IMG/VR virus record: IMGVR_UViG_3300046474_000593
Coordinates: 1-55,817 of that record
From: a virus
Length of the DNA stretch: 55,817 bases
Strand: one strand, 5' to 3'
The notes below the pieces were generated by a model. It had not been told where the DNA came from, ran no database searches, and was given only the letters and a program-made list of their open reading frames with translations. Shown piece after piece: positions 1 through 8,669 of this stretch; position 1 is the first letter of the stretch, and every line of letters starts with the position of its first letter. A program made the translations under genes and the position numbers.

Positions 1-1176
1 GTGGCAATCTCGGACACCGCAGCCAGGCAGGCCAAGCCAAAGGACAAGGCTTACACGCTTCCAGACTCACTGGGGCTTTCCCTCTATGTAGCCACCAGCG
101 GCATCAAGAGCTGGCATTTCCGTTTTACTTGGCTTGGGAAGCAGGCGCGTATTTCGTTAGGGACGTACCCGGACACCGGCCTAAAGGAAGCGCGCGCACG
201 TAGAGACGCGGCGCGGGAAGACATTGCGACAGGAGTTGATCCGCGCAATTCGAGAAGGGAAAAGAAGGCCGAGATGATCGAGGCTGGGGGCCGCACGTTC
301 CGTCGGGTGTACGACGAATGGCTGGCATTCAGGAAAGGAAGCATTTCACCCGGGACATACCGGATCATCAGCAACCTGATGGAGCTGGATGTGCTGCCCG
401 CTTTCGGCGATCGGCAAATCGAATCTATCAAGCGCTCCGACGTCATCAGCCTGATACGACGTATCGAGAAGCGCGGGTCAGTGGCCACTGCTGTCAAAGC
501 ACGGCAGCGAACCGGGCAGGTGTTCAGCTACGCCATCGCCATTGGCCTGCTCGACGTCAACCCGACCGCCGAGATGCACGCCGTCACGGAGAAGATGGCC
601 CAGCACAAGCCGCACCCCTTCCTGCCCTTCAGCGAAATGCCGAAGACCATGGCCTCCATTCAGCAGTGCTCATCTGGTCAACAGTTGCGCACCGCACTCA
701 TGCTGATGATCTACACCGCCTCTCGCCCTGGCGAAGTCAGGCGCGCCGAATGGTCGGAGATTGATCTGGACGCCGCCATCTGGACCACGCCGGCCGCCAA
801 GATGAAGATGCGCAGGGACCATTCGGTCCCGCTGTCGACCCAGGCTGTCGCACTGCTGAAAAGCATGCTGCCCATTACCGGACACTTGCGCTACGTGTTC
901 ACTGGCCGGAGCGATTCAACCGCGCCGATCGGCACCAACTACGCGAACAACGTGATGGATGCCTGCGGGCTCACCGGAAAGCAATCGCCACACGGCTTCA
1001 GGCACTTGTTCTCTACGGAGATGAACGGCCGAGGCCATAATCGTGACTGGATCGAACGCCAACTGGCCCACGCCGACAGCAGCTTCATCCGTGACGTGTA
1101 CAACCATGCTGCTTACCTTGAGCAGCGCCGGGCGATGATGCAGGAGTGGGCCGATCTTGTAACGCCGCAGGCATAG
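1..1176 (+). CDS. int: P4-type tyrosine recombinase (phage integrase)
   Basis: Site-specific tyrosine recombinase of 391 aa that would integrate and excise the prophage. The N-terminus matches the DUF4102 arm-binding domain of P4-like integrases, and the C-terminal catalytic domain has the full set of residues: Arg242 (SRPGEV), His331 and Arg334 (HGFRH), His357 (LAHAD) and nucleophile Tyr367 (DVYNH). It ends in the family-typical LEQRR..MMQEWAD. The reading frame opens with GTG at the first base of the window, so promoter and ribosome site are not visible, but the protein start matches the family. It converges on the lysis genes (2 bp gap). On the circular phage it would follow the AlpA-like gene at 54519. 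Confidence 0.95.
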   Translation: MAISDTAARQAKPKDKAYTLPDSLGLSLYVATSGIKSWHFRFTWLGKQARISLGTYPDTGLKEARARRDAAREDIATGVDPRNSRREKKAEMIEAGGRTFRRVYDEWLAFRKGSISPGTYRIISNLMELDVLPAFGDRQIESIKRSDVISLIRRIEKRGSVATAVKARQRTGQVFSYAIAIGLLDVNPTAEMHAVTEKMAQHKPHPFLPFSEMPKTMASIQQCSSGQQLRTALMLMIYTASRPGEVRRAEWSEIDLDAAIWTTPAAKMKMRRDHSVPLSTQAVALLKSMLPITGHLRYVFTGRSDSTAPIGTNYANNVMDACGLTGKQSPHGFRHLFSTEMNGRGHNRDWIERQLAHADSSFIRDVYNHAAYLEQRRAMMQEWADLVTPQA

Positions 1177-1178
1177 AC

Positions 1179-1694
1179 CTATCGGCCGAGACCGTCATAC
1201 GCCTGTTCGCAGGTCACTCCGCGGGCTCTGGCTTGGTCAGCAACTTCAGCCAGATCGCCCGCTCGCTGGTCAGCGCGCTTGAGCACGTCGGCAAGCACCA
1301 TTGCGGCGCGGGTAGCTGCCTGGCTTGCGGCGGCAGTGCAGGAATTGCCGCTGGCTTGACTGGCTGCGAGGCGACGGGCAAGGTTGTCGGCTGCCCCGCG
1401 CAGGCTGTCAGCAGAAGCGCGAGCAGCGGCAGCATCAGCAGTTGCTTGGTCAATGATCTGTTGGCCATCTTGAATCGCCTTGTTGATGGAGAGTTGACGG
1501 GCTTGCTCTTTGTCGCGCTCGACGGCTTCGTTTGCAGCCTTGGCGAGCGCGTCCGATGTGTCGCGTGCGTTCCATTTGGCCTGCCATGTCACGTTTGTGA
1601 CACTCACCCCGTGGTGATAGGCGCCAAACAGTGCGCCAGCCACCAGCAGCGCCGCCGCTATATAAGGAAGGATCCGTAGCCAGATGGAAGTCAT
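1179..1694 (-). CDS. Rz: i-spanin (Rz-like, DUF2514-type)
   Basis: A 171-aa inner-membrane spanin subunit. It has one N-terminal membrane segment (about residues 7-27, ILPYIAAALLVAGALFGAY) followed by a long Ala/Lys/Glu/Gln-rich, probably coiled-coil periplasmic region. With the o-spanin it is expected to disrupt the outer membrane after the endolysin acts. Its start overlaps the endolysin stop (ATGA), and a lipoprotein gene lies inside it in another frame, the classic Rz/Rz1 arrangement. Confidence 0.85.
   Translation of the reverse strand: MTSIWLRILPYIAAALLVAGALFGAYHHGVSVTNVTWQAKWNARDTSDALAKAANEAVERDKEQARQLSINKAIQDGQQIIDQATADAAAARASADSLRGAADNLARRLAASQASGNSCTAAASQAATRAAMVLADVLKRADQRAGDLAEVADQARARGVTCEQAYDGLGR
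1214..1468 (-). CDS. Rz1: o-spanin lipoprotein (Rz1-like), nested inside Rz
   Basis: An 84-aa gene fully embedded in the Rz gene in a different frame. The N-terminus is a lipoprotein signal: basic MANRSLTKQ, hydrophobic LLMLPLLALLL, then lipobox LTAC (Cys about residue 23). The mature part is proline-rich (PTTLPVASQPVKPAAIPALPP), as in Rz1 proteins. It should be lipidated, sent to the outer membrane and pair with the i-spanin. Length, location and lipobox all fit, and no better explanation is seen. Confidence 0.85.
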   Translation of the reverse strand: MANRSLTKQLLMLPLLALLLTACAGQPTTLPVASQPVKPAAIPALPPQARQLPAPQWCLPTCSSALTSERAIWLKLLTKPEPAE

Positions 1695-2242
1695 GCCAGC
1701 ACCTTCAGCGCCGAGGCATAGAACGCTTGGCGTTCGGCCAGGCCGTTTACCCCGCCATTGATGCGCCGGGTGACCAGCTCGAAATCACCGGCATCGGCCG
1801 GCGCATTGATGTTCCGCGAGTTCCAATACCACGCCGCCGACTTGCAGGCCCACTCGGCCTGCTCGAGCAGCTCAGGCGTGCGCAACAGCCGATCGTCCCC
1901 GAACAGTGCCTTGCTGCACGCCAGGTAATTGTCGTGCCCGGTGATCTGGATCAGGCCGCGCCCGCGGTACTTCTGCCCGTCTCCGTCAGCCTCGGGCGTA
2001 TTGCCCAGTCGCTTGGCCAGCGCCCCGGTGTCGTACTTGCTCAGGTATTGGTCGCCGCCCAGTTCCTTCACCCAGTTGAACTGGCCGGATTCATGCCCGA
2101 CCTGGGCAATGAAGGCCGCCATCCGCAGCCGGGTGTTGATCTGGTAGCGGTCCATCGCCAAATTCAACGCAGACGCAAAAACGCCGGCTTGTTTGCTGGC
2201 GTTCGGGAGGATCTGCAGCAGTTGCTGCGCGGTGATGGGCAT
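1691..2242 (-). CDS. endolysin, glycoside hydrolase family 19 (chitinase-like)
   Basis: A 183-aa peptidoglycan hydrolase of the GH19 chitinase/endolysin type. Typical motifs are visible: FIAQVGHESGQF with a candidate catalytic Glu, WVKELGG with a second acidic residue, then YRGRGLIQITGHDNY. There is no signal peptide, so release depends on a holin. The start at 2242 (MPITAQQ) is preferred to an upstream ATG because GGAG lies 6-8 nt before it and the longer version would run through the terminator at 2260-2281. It is the first gene of the endolysin-Rz-Rz1 lysis group. Confidence 0.88.
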   Translation of the reverse strand: MPITAQQLLQILPNASKQAGVFASALNLAMDRYQINTRLRMAAFIAQVGHESGQFNWVKELGGDQYLSKYDTGALAKRLGNTPEADGDGQKYRGRGLIQITGHDNYLACSKALFGDDRLLRTPELLEQAEWACKSAAWYWNSRNINAPADAGDFELVTRRINGGVNGLAERQAFYASALKVLA

Positions 2243-2259
2243 GGCTTTCTCCAGACATG

Positions 2260-2281
2260 AAAAAGCCGGCGCTAGGCCGGC
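2260..2281 (-). terminator. intrinsic terminator upstream of the endolysin
   Basis: Minus-strand hairpin: a perfect 6-bp stem GCCGGC/GCCGGC around the loop CTAGC, followed by five T. It sits between the tail-fibre chaperone and the endolysin ribosome site, so late transcription must read through it or the lysis genes have a separate start. Confidence 0.75.
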
Positions 2282-2373
2282 GGATTTAGATCTGATTAAT
2301 CTTCGGATAGCTGGATCATTTGATTTCAACTACCATTATTGACCTACCCAACTATCACGGCCCAGGATCGAAC

Positions 2374-2568
2374 ATGGAACGTAATAAGCCCGACCCTATG
2401 TGGAATGACGATCCTGACGAAAGATCGCTCACGCTGAAAGATCTAGCCAAGATTATGCTGGGCGCCTTCGCTATTCTTTTGGTGGTTGCTGCGCTTTCGT
2501 GGGTCTTTACGGACACAAATCTCCATTATGGAGATATTCCTCATACCAGCGCAGCAACTTTCAGGTAA
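2374..2568 (+). CDS. small single-pass membrane protein, candidate moron
   Basis: A 64-aa protein of unknown function, encoded against the direction of the late operon. The N-terminal part is charged (MERNKPDPMWNDDPDE), then one membrane segment follows (about residues 27-43, IMLGAFAILLVVAALSW) with a short polar tail. AGGA lies 6 nt before the chosen ATG. It converges on the tail-fibre chaperone gene (7 bp between stops). The opposite strand and independent placement suggest a moron expressed from the prophage, but no convincing promoter was recognised. Confidence 0.55.
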   Translation: MERNKPDPMWNDDPDERSLTLKDLAKIMLGAFAILLVVAALSWVFTDTNLHYGDIPHTSAATFR

Positions 2569-2575
2569 GGAAAGC

Positions 2576-3040
2576 TTATGTCGGGGCAACCGGCCAGATA
2601 GGGCTTGATGCACTAACATCGACCGCCTGAAGTGCTCGGTAATATGTCTGCCAGGCTCTCGCGTTAACGGTCTCATCATCAGTCGCATCGCCAAGCTGGA
2701 GTGACACTAGAATCGGCGCCATGGCCTGTGATGCTTGCATTATTAACGCCGCACGCACAGCCTCATTTGCAGCAAGGATCTCTTCTGGGGATGGTTGATA
2801 AGGAACGGGCGCAGCGAATACAGTGCCGTCGAAGGTCCAGCCAAGCTGTGGCTGTGGATCGAGATCCGTGATGTCAACCATCGTCGCCACTAGCGCAGCC
2901 GGGAAACGCAGCTCAATAGGGATCTCTTCGCCAATACGGCTTGGATCACCCTCAATCCAGTCCCATGCCTCTGAGTCATAAGCTCTTGGCTCAATAAGCT
3001 CCATGAAGATTCCGCGGTCAATTCGTGCGTATGTTTTCAT
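2576..3040 (-). CDS. tail fibre assembly chaperone
   Basis: A 154-aa protein directly downstream of the tail fibre gene, sharing the TAATG junction at 3040. Content and position fit the caudoviral tail-fibre assembly family: an N-terminal segment beginning MKTYARIDRGIFME, a central WTFDG-type region, and a C-terminal helical part with WQTYYRALQAVDV and a terminal WPVAPT. Such proteins help trimerise or attach the fibre and may stay bound to it. The function is inferred from family resemblance and adjacency. Confidence 0.75.
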   Translation of the reverse strand: MKTYARIDRGIFMELIEPRAYDSEAWDWIEGDPSRIGEEIPIELRFPAALVATMVDITDLDPQPQLGWTFDGTVFAAPVPYQPSPEEILAANEAVRAALIMQASQAMAPILVSLQLGDATDDETVNARAWQTYYRALQAVDVSASSPIWPVAPT

Positions 3041-4743
3041 TATGCCCACTCTCTGATTGTTACTAAACCTGGGGCGCCAGCGCCACCAGCTTTTGGTGCA
3101 GCAACCGATGCGCCGCAAGCAGCGCCAGAACCGCCACAGCCAGGGCTTGCAGCGTTATTGCCTACCGCGCCAGTCGTTGCGACGCCGCCAACTCCGCTAG
3201 GACCGGCACCATAACGAGAGCTGCCTCCCGTACCACTTTGTGGAGTAGTTGTGTAAAGAGAGAAATCCCCTACCCCTCCATCAGCGTTGATGTCGCCACC
3301 ACTGCCAGTTCCACCAATAGAGATGCCAAACGGGATGCCGGTTGCCGTTGCGGCAGGACCAGTCACTACAGCGAGCCCACCCGTCGCACTGATAAGTGCG
3401 CCGATAGCACTTGTCCCGCCCGCCTGGTTGGCGCTTGAAGTGCCACCAGCACCAACAACAATTGTTGCGCCGTTGAATGACGCGATTGCAGCCCGCTTAT
3501 ACGACCATCCACCGGCACCTCCACCTGGCCCCGCTGAAATTTGTCCAGCACCGGTAGCTGCAGCGTTAGCGCCTGATGCTCCACCGCCAAGGACCTCTCC
3601 CTCCGCGAAGATCGCCGAAGTGTGCGCTACAAAAGTAGACCCGACGTTAGCGAATGCGGCCCCGTCTACCGACGACTGCAGCGTGCCGCCGTTATTTCGA
3701 TAGATCGTCGTACGCAACAATCTTCCAGTTGCCTGCCCAAGTTGAATGGCATGCTGGGATTTAGTGGCTGGCGCGATTTGCTGTCCGCCACCAGTCGAGT
3801 CAACCAGCACCCAGGAGCCGGCACCAATGGAGCTATTCCACTGCAGCCAAAGATCACCGCTGGCTACCACTTCACCGCCCTGCAGCGCCGCATGTGCCCC
3901 ACCAACAATCGGAGATGGGGCGATGACACCCGGAGCAGGAGTAAAGGTGCTGGCAGTGGTGTTAGCGTTTGTCGCCTTAATGCAAAGCATCATCCTGTCG
4001 GTCAGCGCGGTAATCGCTGGCGTAAAGTTGGCCGCGTAGGCGTTTGCAGTGCCTATATCAATGGCCCCAGCAGTTGCGCCGTTCTGCACGGCCTGTAGCA
4101 ACCCGCTCGGCAACATGGGGGCGCCGCTGTACTGCGCGATGCTTGCGCCAGTGATGGTGGTCTGACCGAAAGCAACGGTCACCACGTAGAGGCCGATGTA
4201 GCCAGCATCCGGTGCCGGCGTCACCTGACTGCCGGTAACTGCAGAAGCGCCCGCTTTAACGGCGACAACGGCAATACCCTTACGATTGGTATTTTGGGTC
4301 AGCCCATTGTTACCCATGCCGCTGTAAGGCAGTGCAGGGTTGGCGCTGTTGTAATAAGGCAGCAGGACTGGCGTCGAATCGGAGTCCTGATAGGTTACCT
4401 GCACCAGGTAGTTGATCGATTGGCCGGTCGTGCCAGGCGCTGGACAACTCAATGTCACACCATCAAGCAGAATGCCCTGCTTCATGATCGAGTGAGTGGT
4501 ATCGGCCGGAAGGGTCGAATATGCCAAGGCGTCGATACTGGTAAGGCTATAGATCTCGCCTGGAGCACACACCACCTGCAACGAAGCAGGGCCCGTCGGC
4601 GTAACGGCAAAACCGTTGGCCATGGTGCTGGTGCCGAGCACGGCCGAAGACAGTTTGGCTAAGCCAATCATTGCGTCTTTCGCCATCTGGAGCAGGCTGG
4701 TTTCTGGCAGAATTTGGCCCGGGTAAACGATCTGTCTGTCCAT
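3040..4743 (-). CDS. tail fibre / receptor-binding protein with glycine-rich C-terminal domain
   Basis: A 567-aa virion protein. The N-terminal half (about 1-300) resembles baseplate-attached fibre proteins (MDRQIVYPGQILPE), with Thr/Ser/Ala-rich beta structure. The last roughly 200 residues are extremely glycine-rich (GGGAGGW, GGTGSGGD, GGAGAPGLVTIREWA). This resembles glycine-rich adhesin tips, where loops between polyglycine helices contact the receptor. It lies after the baseplate genes and before a fibre chaperone, so it is the likely host-recognition fibre. It carries no DGR variable repeat. Confidence 0.78.
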   Translation of the reverse strand: MDRQIVYPGQILPETSLLQMAKDAMIGLAKLSSAVLGTSTMANGFAVTPTGPASLQVVCAPGEIYSLTSIDALAYSTLPADTTHSIMKQGILLDGVTLSCPAPGTTGQSINYLVQVTYQDSDSTPVLLPYYNSANPALPYSGMGNNGLTQNTNRKGIAVVAVKAGASAVTGSQVTPAPDAGYIGLYVVTVAFGQTTITGASIAQYSGAPMLPSGLLQAVQNGATAGAIDIGTANAYAANFTPAITALTDRMMLCIKATNANTTASTFTPAPGVIAPSPIVGGAHAALQGGEVVASGDLWLQWNSSIGAGSWVLVDSTGGGQQIAPATKSQHAIQLGQATGRLLRTTIYRNNGGTLQSSVDGAAFANVGSTFVAHTSAIFAEGEVLGGGASGANAAATGAGQISAGPGGGAGGWSYKRAAIASFNGATIVVGAGGTSSANQAGGTSAIGALISATGGLAVVTGPAATATGIPFGISIGGTGSGGDINADGGVGDFSLYTTTPQSGTGGSSRYGAGPSGVGGVATTGAVGNNAASPGCGGSGAACGASVAAPKAGGAGAPGLVTIREWA

Positions 4744-4754
4744 GGAATCCCCAT

Positions 4755-4777
4755 AAAAAAGCCCGCACTAGGCGGGC
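4755..4777 (-). terminator. intrinsic terminator upstream of the tail fibre gene
   Basis: Minus-strand hairpin with 6-bp stem GCCCGC/GCGGGC and loop CTAGT, then a run of six T, just before the start of the tail fibre gene. It has the same design as the hairpins at 2260 and 13943. Confidence 0.75.
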
Positions 4778-4797
4778 ATAGAGTTGAATGAGTGAAA

Positions 4798-5454
4798 TCA
4801 GTTGGTGATCCGATACCAGATCGTTGAGCCGTACATCTTCGTAGCTTCGATGGCCGCGACAATGTCAGCATCGGAAACACTGGAGAAAAGCTGTGAGGCT
4901 GGGACTAACCCGCTAGTTAGCGAGAGTCCGAACCAATTAGTGGCGATTCCCGGCCAGTTGCCAGCACCGCTCCCTTCAGGCCTGTAGGCGGTGACGAAGG
5001 CCTGATATGGACAGCTTGTCGATCCAAGAGGGCCGGCAACCCCAAGGCCGAGCGTCAAGCCAAGGCAGCCACAGTCATCGGGTTTCGCTGGCTCGATGAT
5101 CAGCGGGTGACGCCCCGTCAGGTCGAACAGCACTTGATCCATGCCGCGGCGCGTGGCTCGCTCCCTGAAAATGTTGATCAGGATTCGATTCCGATAGCTG
5201 GGGTCGAGCTGGCTGGAAAGCCTGATCAGGTTGTTGCCGAAGAAGTCCAGGCCGATCAGATCGAGCCAGCCGTCCGTGGCGGTCTTAATTCGCGTCTGGT
5301 CCTTGGCATATAGATAGAGGGTGAACCCCCATGACAACGCCTGGGCATAACCCCACAAAAGCGCATCCCTGACCGGATTGCTGTCACCGAACCAGCCAGG
5401 AGGCAAAAGGTTCTTCAGCCGGCCGAACATATCCGTTTGATCACCAACACTCAT
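4798..5454 (-). CDS. baseplate wedge protein (P2 gpI / Mu gp48-like position)
   Basis: A 218-aa protein just after the baseplate J gene. The order J then I/gp48 then fibre is conserved in Mu- and P2-like tails. The N-terminal half is rich in aromatic and hydrophobic helices (LLPPGWFGDSNPVRDALLWGYAQ, DGWLDLIGLDFFG), and a central FRERATRRGMDQVLFDLTG segment is typical of this group. It would link the baseplate wedge to the tail fibres. The family assignment rests mainly on order and overall resemblance. Confidence 0.72.
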   Translation of the reverse strand: MSVGDQTDMFGRLKNLLPPGWFGDSNPVRDALLWGYAQALSWGFTLYLYAKDQTRIKTATDGWLDLIGLDFFGNNLIRLSSQLDPSYRNRILINIFRERATRRGMDQVLFDLTGRHPLIIEPAKPDDCGCLGLTLGLGVAGPLGSTSCPYQAFVTAYRPEGSGAGNWPGIATNWFGLSLTSGLVPASQLFSSVSDADIVAAIEATKMYGSTIWYRITN

Positions 5455-6582
5455 TTAAGCCACCGTCACTGTACCCGGTCGGATGACCTGTTTATTGGTT
5501 GCGCCAACGTCGGCAGTGCTGCCATTGAGCAGGACGCCGGAGACGTTCGTGATCGCTGGAGAAACGGCATAGGCGATGGCGGCAAGTTGCGTGTAAGGCA
5601 GGATCTGACCCAGAGTTAGACCGGAGATATAGGTTTGTATCGCGGTCGTCACTTGAGCGACCAGAACGCTGTGCGTCACGGAGGGGTCGGTCGTGATGGT
5701 CATGGCAACGTTAGCTGTCACCAGGTTTGGGGCAAACACACCGTATCGAGTGGTGAATCCTCTGACTGACTCGATAGCCGCGCCGGCAGACACCAGAAAA
5801 GCACCAGACGGCGCCCCGCTTCCGTCATCAACCACGGCGTAAAAATACCCATAAAGCGTGTTGCCACTGTAATCTTGGTTCTCGGTCAGCGTGTAGGAAA
5901 CGCCTTGCTGCATCGAGGACAGCGCATACCCGATCGCTGCCTTCGTCGCCTTTGACAGCGACTGCACCCAGAGCACGAACCGCGCGCGGAAGGCCTCATC
6001 GCTCTCGGGGTCGACGCCATTGGCGAAAACAGTGGTGTTCGTGACCGTATCGACTCCAGCAATACTGCCGACGATGACAGTCACCGTCCCGATCAGCGCG
6101 TTCCCAGCTGCGCCGGCTGTGCTGGCAATAACAGGGACAGTCGCCGAAGCCGTGCCTGCCGGGATCAGATAACCGCTCAAAGTGGCGCTATACATCACAT
6201 TGGTCGTATCGACCGTTACTGAGAACTGTTGCGAGCCGTCAGTTGAGCCGACCAACGCTCCGATCGGAATCAGCGCCGAGTTGGTCGGCGTGAAGCGCGA
6301 ATAAGTGACGCTGCCTGTGGCAAAGCTGGCGGAAAGCCTGAAGAAGCCGAAGTCAGCCATCCAGCTATCAAGATCGGCGCCGGATGAAGTTGCCGCCCTG
6401 GTCGTTGCCAGCAGGGTGACAATCAGCTGTTGAAGCCATTGCAGGACGCTGGCGTTGCTTTCGGTGATGGCCCGCAACAGCGAACCGATAGTGAAGTCGA
6501 CGAGCCCGGCCGCCCTGCCCTGGATGGCAGTCACCTGATCCCGGACCAGCGTGGTGAAGTCCTTGATATTGAGCGATGCCAT
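5455..6582 (-). CDS. baseplate assembly protein J (Mu gp47-like)
   Basis: A 375-aa Baseplate_J family protein, a structural component of the baseplate wedge. It opens with the family-typical helix (LVRDQVTAIQGRAAGLVDFTIGSLLRAI), then GADLDSWMADFGF, a beta-rich middle and a conserved DPESDEAFRARFVLWVQSL region about residue 190. It follows the gp46-like gene by 1 bp and abuts the next wedge gene. Confidence 0.9.
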   Translation of the reverse strand: MASLNIKDFTTLVRDQVTAIQGRAAGLVDFTIGSLLRAITESNASVLQWLQQLIVTLLATTRAATSSGADLDSWMADFGFFRLSASFATGSVTYSRFTPTNSALIPIGALVGSTDGSQQFSVTVDTTNVMYSATLSGYLIPAGTASATVPVIASTAGAAGNALIGTVTVIVGSIAGVDTVTNTTVFANGVDPESDEAFRARFVLWVQSLSKATKAAIGYALSSMQQGVSYTLTENQDYSGNTLYGYFYAVVDDGSGAPSGAFLVSAGAAIESVRGFTTRYGVFAPNLVTANVAMTITTDPSVTHSVLVAQVTTAIQTYISGLTLGQILPYTQLAAIAYAVSPAITNVSGVLLNGSTADVGATNKQVIRPGTVTVA

Positions 6583-6583
6583 A

Positions 6584-6949
6584 TCAGCGATCTACCTCAA
6601 ACGAGAGCGTCACCGGTTCGCCCGAGGCAGAATCGGTGTAGCCGATATTGACGGAGAGTGTTTCGTTCGATGGCGTAACGGAAATGACCGGCTTGGGCTT
6701 CTTCGCTACGCAGTCTTCCAGCAGGACCTGACCACGAATCAGCGAGATGATTTCCGGGATGTTCATTAGCGCACCGACGTATCGGCCCAGCCCTGCCCCA
6801 TACAGTGGATGGAACAAGTAATCGCCAGGGTTGGTGATGAGTCGGCGCAACACTCGTTGCTTGCCGCGCTCGATGCCTTCTACGGGCGACAGGCTCCCGG
6901 TCGGGGACAACGAAAGGTCGTCGCCGACGTAGTGATTCAGGTCTTTCAT
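6584..6949 (-). CDS. baseplate wedge protein, gpW/gp25 family (Mu gp46-like)
   Basis: A 121-aa gpW/gp25-like protein, part of the baseplate wedge and equivalent to T4 gp25. Recognisable features are GIERGKQRVLRRLITNPGDYLFHPLYGAGLGRYVG and the central ALMNIPEIISLIRGQVL, which resembles the conserved EPR-type helix region of gp25. Its start overlaps the end of the spike gene by 4 bp (ATGA), consistent with translational coupling. Confidence 0.85.
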   Translation of the reverse strand: MKDLNHYVGDDLSLSPTGSLSPVEGIERGKQRVLRRLITNPGDYLFHPLYGAGLGRYVGALMNIPEIISLIRGQVLLEDCVAKKPKPVISVTPSNETLSVNIGYTDSASGEPVTLSFEVDR

Positions 6950-7557
6950 GGCACCGGCACTCCGGAAGTACCGCCACCCGTGGTGACGCCGCTCGTGCGG
7001 TGGGTTTTCAATCTGATCGTGTCGGCCTTGACGTCGCCACCGACGACTTCGATTCCAGCGGCATCGGTCACGGTCAGCTTGTGATCCATTGCAACCGGGC
7101 CGCCAGTGAAGTTGTGCTGCGGAGCGTCGTAGTTGATGACGGTGTCCGAATGTACGCCAAGGGCCGCAACGGTGTGCAGTGTCACGGTGCCGTCGGTGTT
7201 GAACTTGAGCAATGAACCTGAATGGTGAACCACCCAGACTTCCCCTGAGGGAACTGGAAGCGGAAGGTTCTGACTGTTCGTATGCCGCGCCGTGACTTTC
7301 CCGAGGTTAGGGTCTGACGAGTCAAAACTTACGGTCACCTCATCGCCGATCTGCGGGCCGATCTGCACGCCCCAGCCATTCCCGACGCCCGGACAATCAA
7401 GCTTGATCCAGTTGGTTTCCCTACCTTCTGGCTGGATCGCCACCTTGACGACGCCATTGCTCTTGTCGTAACTGGTGATGGTTCCGGTGCGCGGTCCGGT
7501 CGTGTCGGTCTGACTATGCTGATACAGCGCGTTGCTCAAACTGCCGAATGCGCTCAT
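6946..7557 (-). CDS. baseplate spike protein (gpV / Mu gp45-like)
   Basis: A 203-aa central spike protein. The N-terminal OB-fold part (about residues 20-100) contains GTITSYDKSNGVVKVAIQPEG and IGDEVTVSFD, and the C-terminal half is a beta-helix needle (KFNTDGTVTLHTVAALGV). The end reads LKTHRTSGVTTGGGTSGVPVP, the position where P2/Mu-type spikes usually have an HxH metal-binding tip. Here only one His is kept. The spike would pierce the outer membrane on sheath contraction. Confidence 0.85.
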   Translation of the reverse strand: MSAFGSLSNALYQHSQTDTTGPRTGTITSYDKSNGVVKVAIQPEGRETNWIKLDCPGVGNGWGVQIGPQIGDEVTVSFDSSDPNLGKVTARHTNSQNLPLPVPSGEVWVVHHSGSLLKFNTDGTVTLHTVAALGVHSDTVINYDAPQHNFTGGPVAMDHKLTVTDAAGIEVVGGDVKADTIRLKTHRTSGVTTGGGTSGVPVP

Positions 7558-8669
7558 GGCTGCACCAGTGAATTGGGGTTATGGTTCTTGGCCGTCAGGC
7601 TCATGGTGTAGCCCGACTCGAAGCTCAATGAGCGGCGGACAGAATCCACGTAATAGAGTTGGTCGAAACCTGAACCGGTCCCTTCCTGCCGCACAATCGT
7701 GTTCGGCATCAGCGAGTTGTCGCCGGGCATCGAGCAGGAGAGCCGCATTTCGTGGTCGGTGATCTGTTTGTGGATCTTCTGTGCGAGTTGTTGCGCAGCG
7801 TACTGGTCAAGGCCGTTTCGCTTGATCACGTACACTTGGCGTTTAGATGTCGACTGGCCTGGCGAAATACCCTTGGCCGACCTCGTTGGATACGTGGCGT
7901 TGACGGTCTTACCATCCTTGTAGGAAATCACCTGAACCGTCACACCGCGCGCCAGGGTCAGGTCGCGCTCGAATACGATGTCATCCGACGTATTGGACTG
8001 TGGATAGGACAGCTCGCCAGGGTCAACCCAACGAATCAGGTATTGGTCGGTGGTTTCTGGATCAAGCGCCGGCTCGTAATGCAGTTCGGTGCCGGTCACG
8101 TAGACCTGAAATCCATCGAGGCCAGCGAAATAGGCCAGCAGGTCCCATTCGGTGCGTTCATCCGTGACGTGTGCATGGTCCCACTTGGTGATGCCGCCCA
8201 CCTGCGTCTTGGTGGTGGTCACAACCGGCGTCAGCCCGCGGCGCTCAGCCAAGAACGTGGCCACCTGGCTGGTGGTCATGTTGGCGAACTTCTCGTTGGT
8301 CTTCGTATCGATCAGTCTGCTGGTGTAATCGCGCCCATCGAGATACACCTCAAACTTGGCCATGCGGACACTCAGGTGGTCAACCGTCCCCACGATCAGC
8401 GTTCGCCAGTCTTCGATGTTCTGGTCGATCAATCCCACGGAGATCGAGACTTCGATTGAAGTCTGCGCGCCCCACCATTTGATGGTGTTGTAGGGAGCCG
8501 GAAGATCGGACATCGGCAGCACAACCGAGAAGGTGTCGGCTGAGTAGAAGGCATTGCTGTCGATATCGAATGAGTAAAACGGAACCTCGACCCCATTTAA
8601 CAGCAGGCGGCCGACTACCTGCCGGACGACTTGCTCTGTCGCAGCTGTATTCAGATCCAACTTATTCAC
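7554..8669 (-). CDS. baseplate hub protein, late control D family (Mu gp44-like)
   Basis: A 371-aa protein of the gpD/gp44/gp27-like hub family, which forms the trimeric platform between tail tube and spike. Visible family features are an N-terminal beta domain (RLLLNGVEVPFYSFDIDSNAFYSADTFSVVLP), the DGRDYTSRLIDTKTNEKFANMTTSQVATFLAERRG segment and a C-terminal SLSFESGYTMSLTAKNHNP. It overlaps the LysM hub gene upstream by 8 bp and the spike gene downstream by 4 bp. Confidence 0.85.
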   Translation of the reverse strand: MNKLDLNTAATEQVVRQVVGRLLLNGVEVPFYSFDIDSNAFYSADTFSVVLPMSDLPAPYNTIKWWGAQTSIEVSISVGLIDQNIEDWRTLIVGTVDHLSVRMAKFEVYLDGRDYTSRLIDTKTNEKFANMTTSQVATFLAERRGLTPVVTTTKTQVGGITKWDHAHVTDERTEWDLLAYFAGLDGFQVYVTGTELHYEPALDPETTDQYLIRWVDPGELSYPQSNTSDDIVFERDLTLARGVTVQVISYKDGKTVNATYPTRSAKGISPGQSTSKRQVYVIKRNGLDQYAAQQLAQKIHKQITDHEMRLSCSMPGDNSLMPNTIVRQEGTGSGFDQLYYVDSVRRSLSFESGYTMSLTAKNHNPNSLVQP

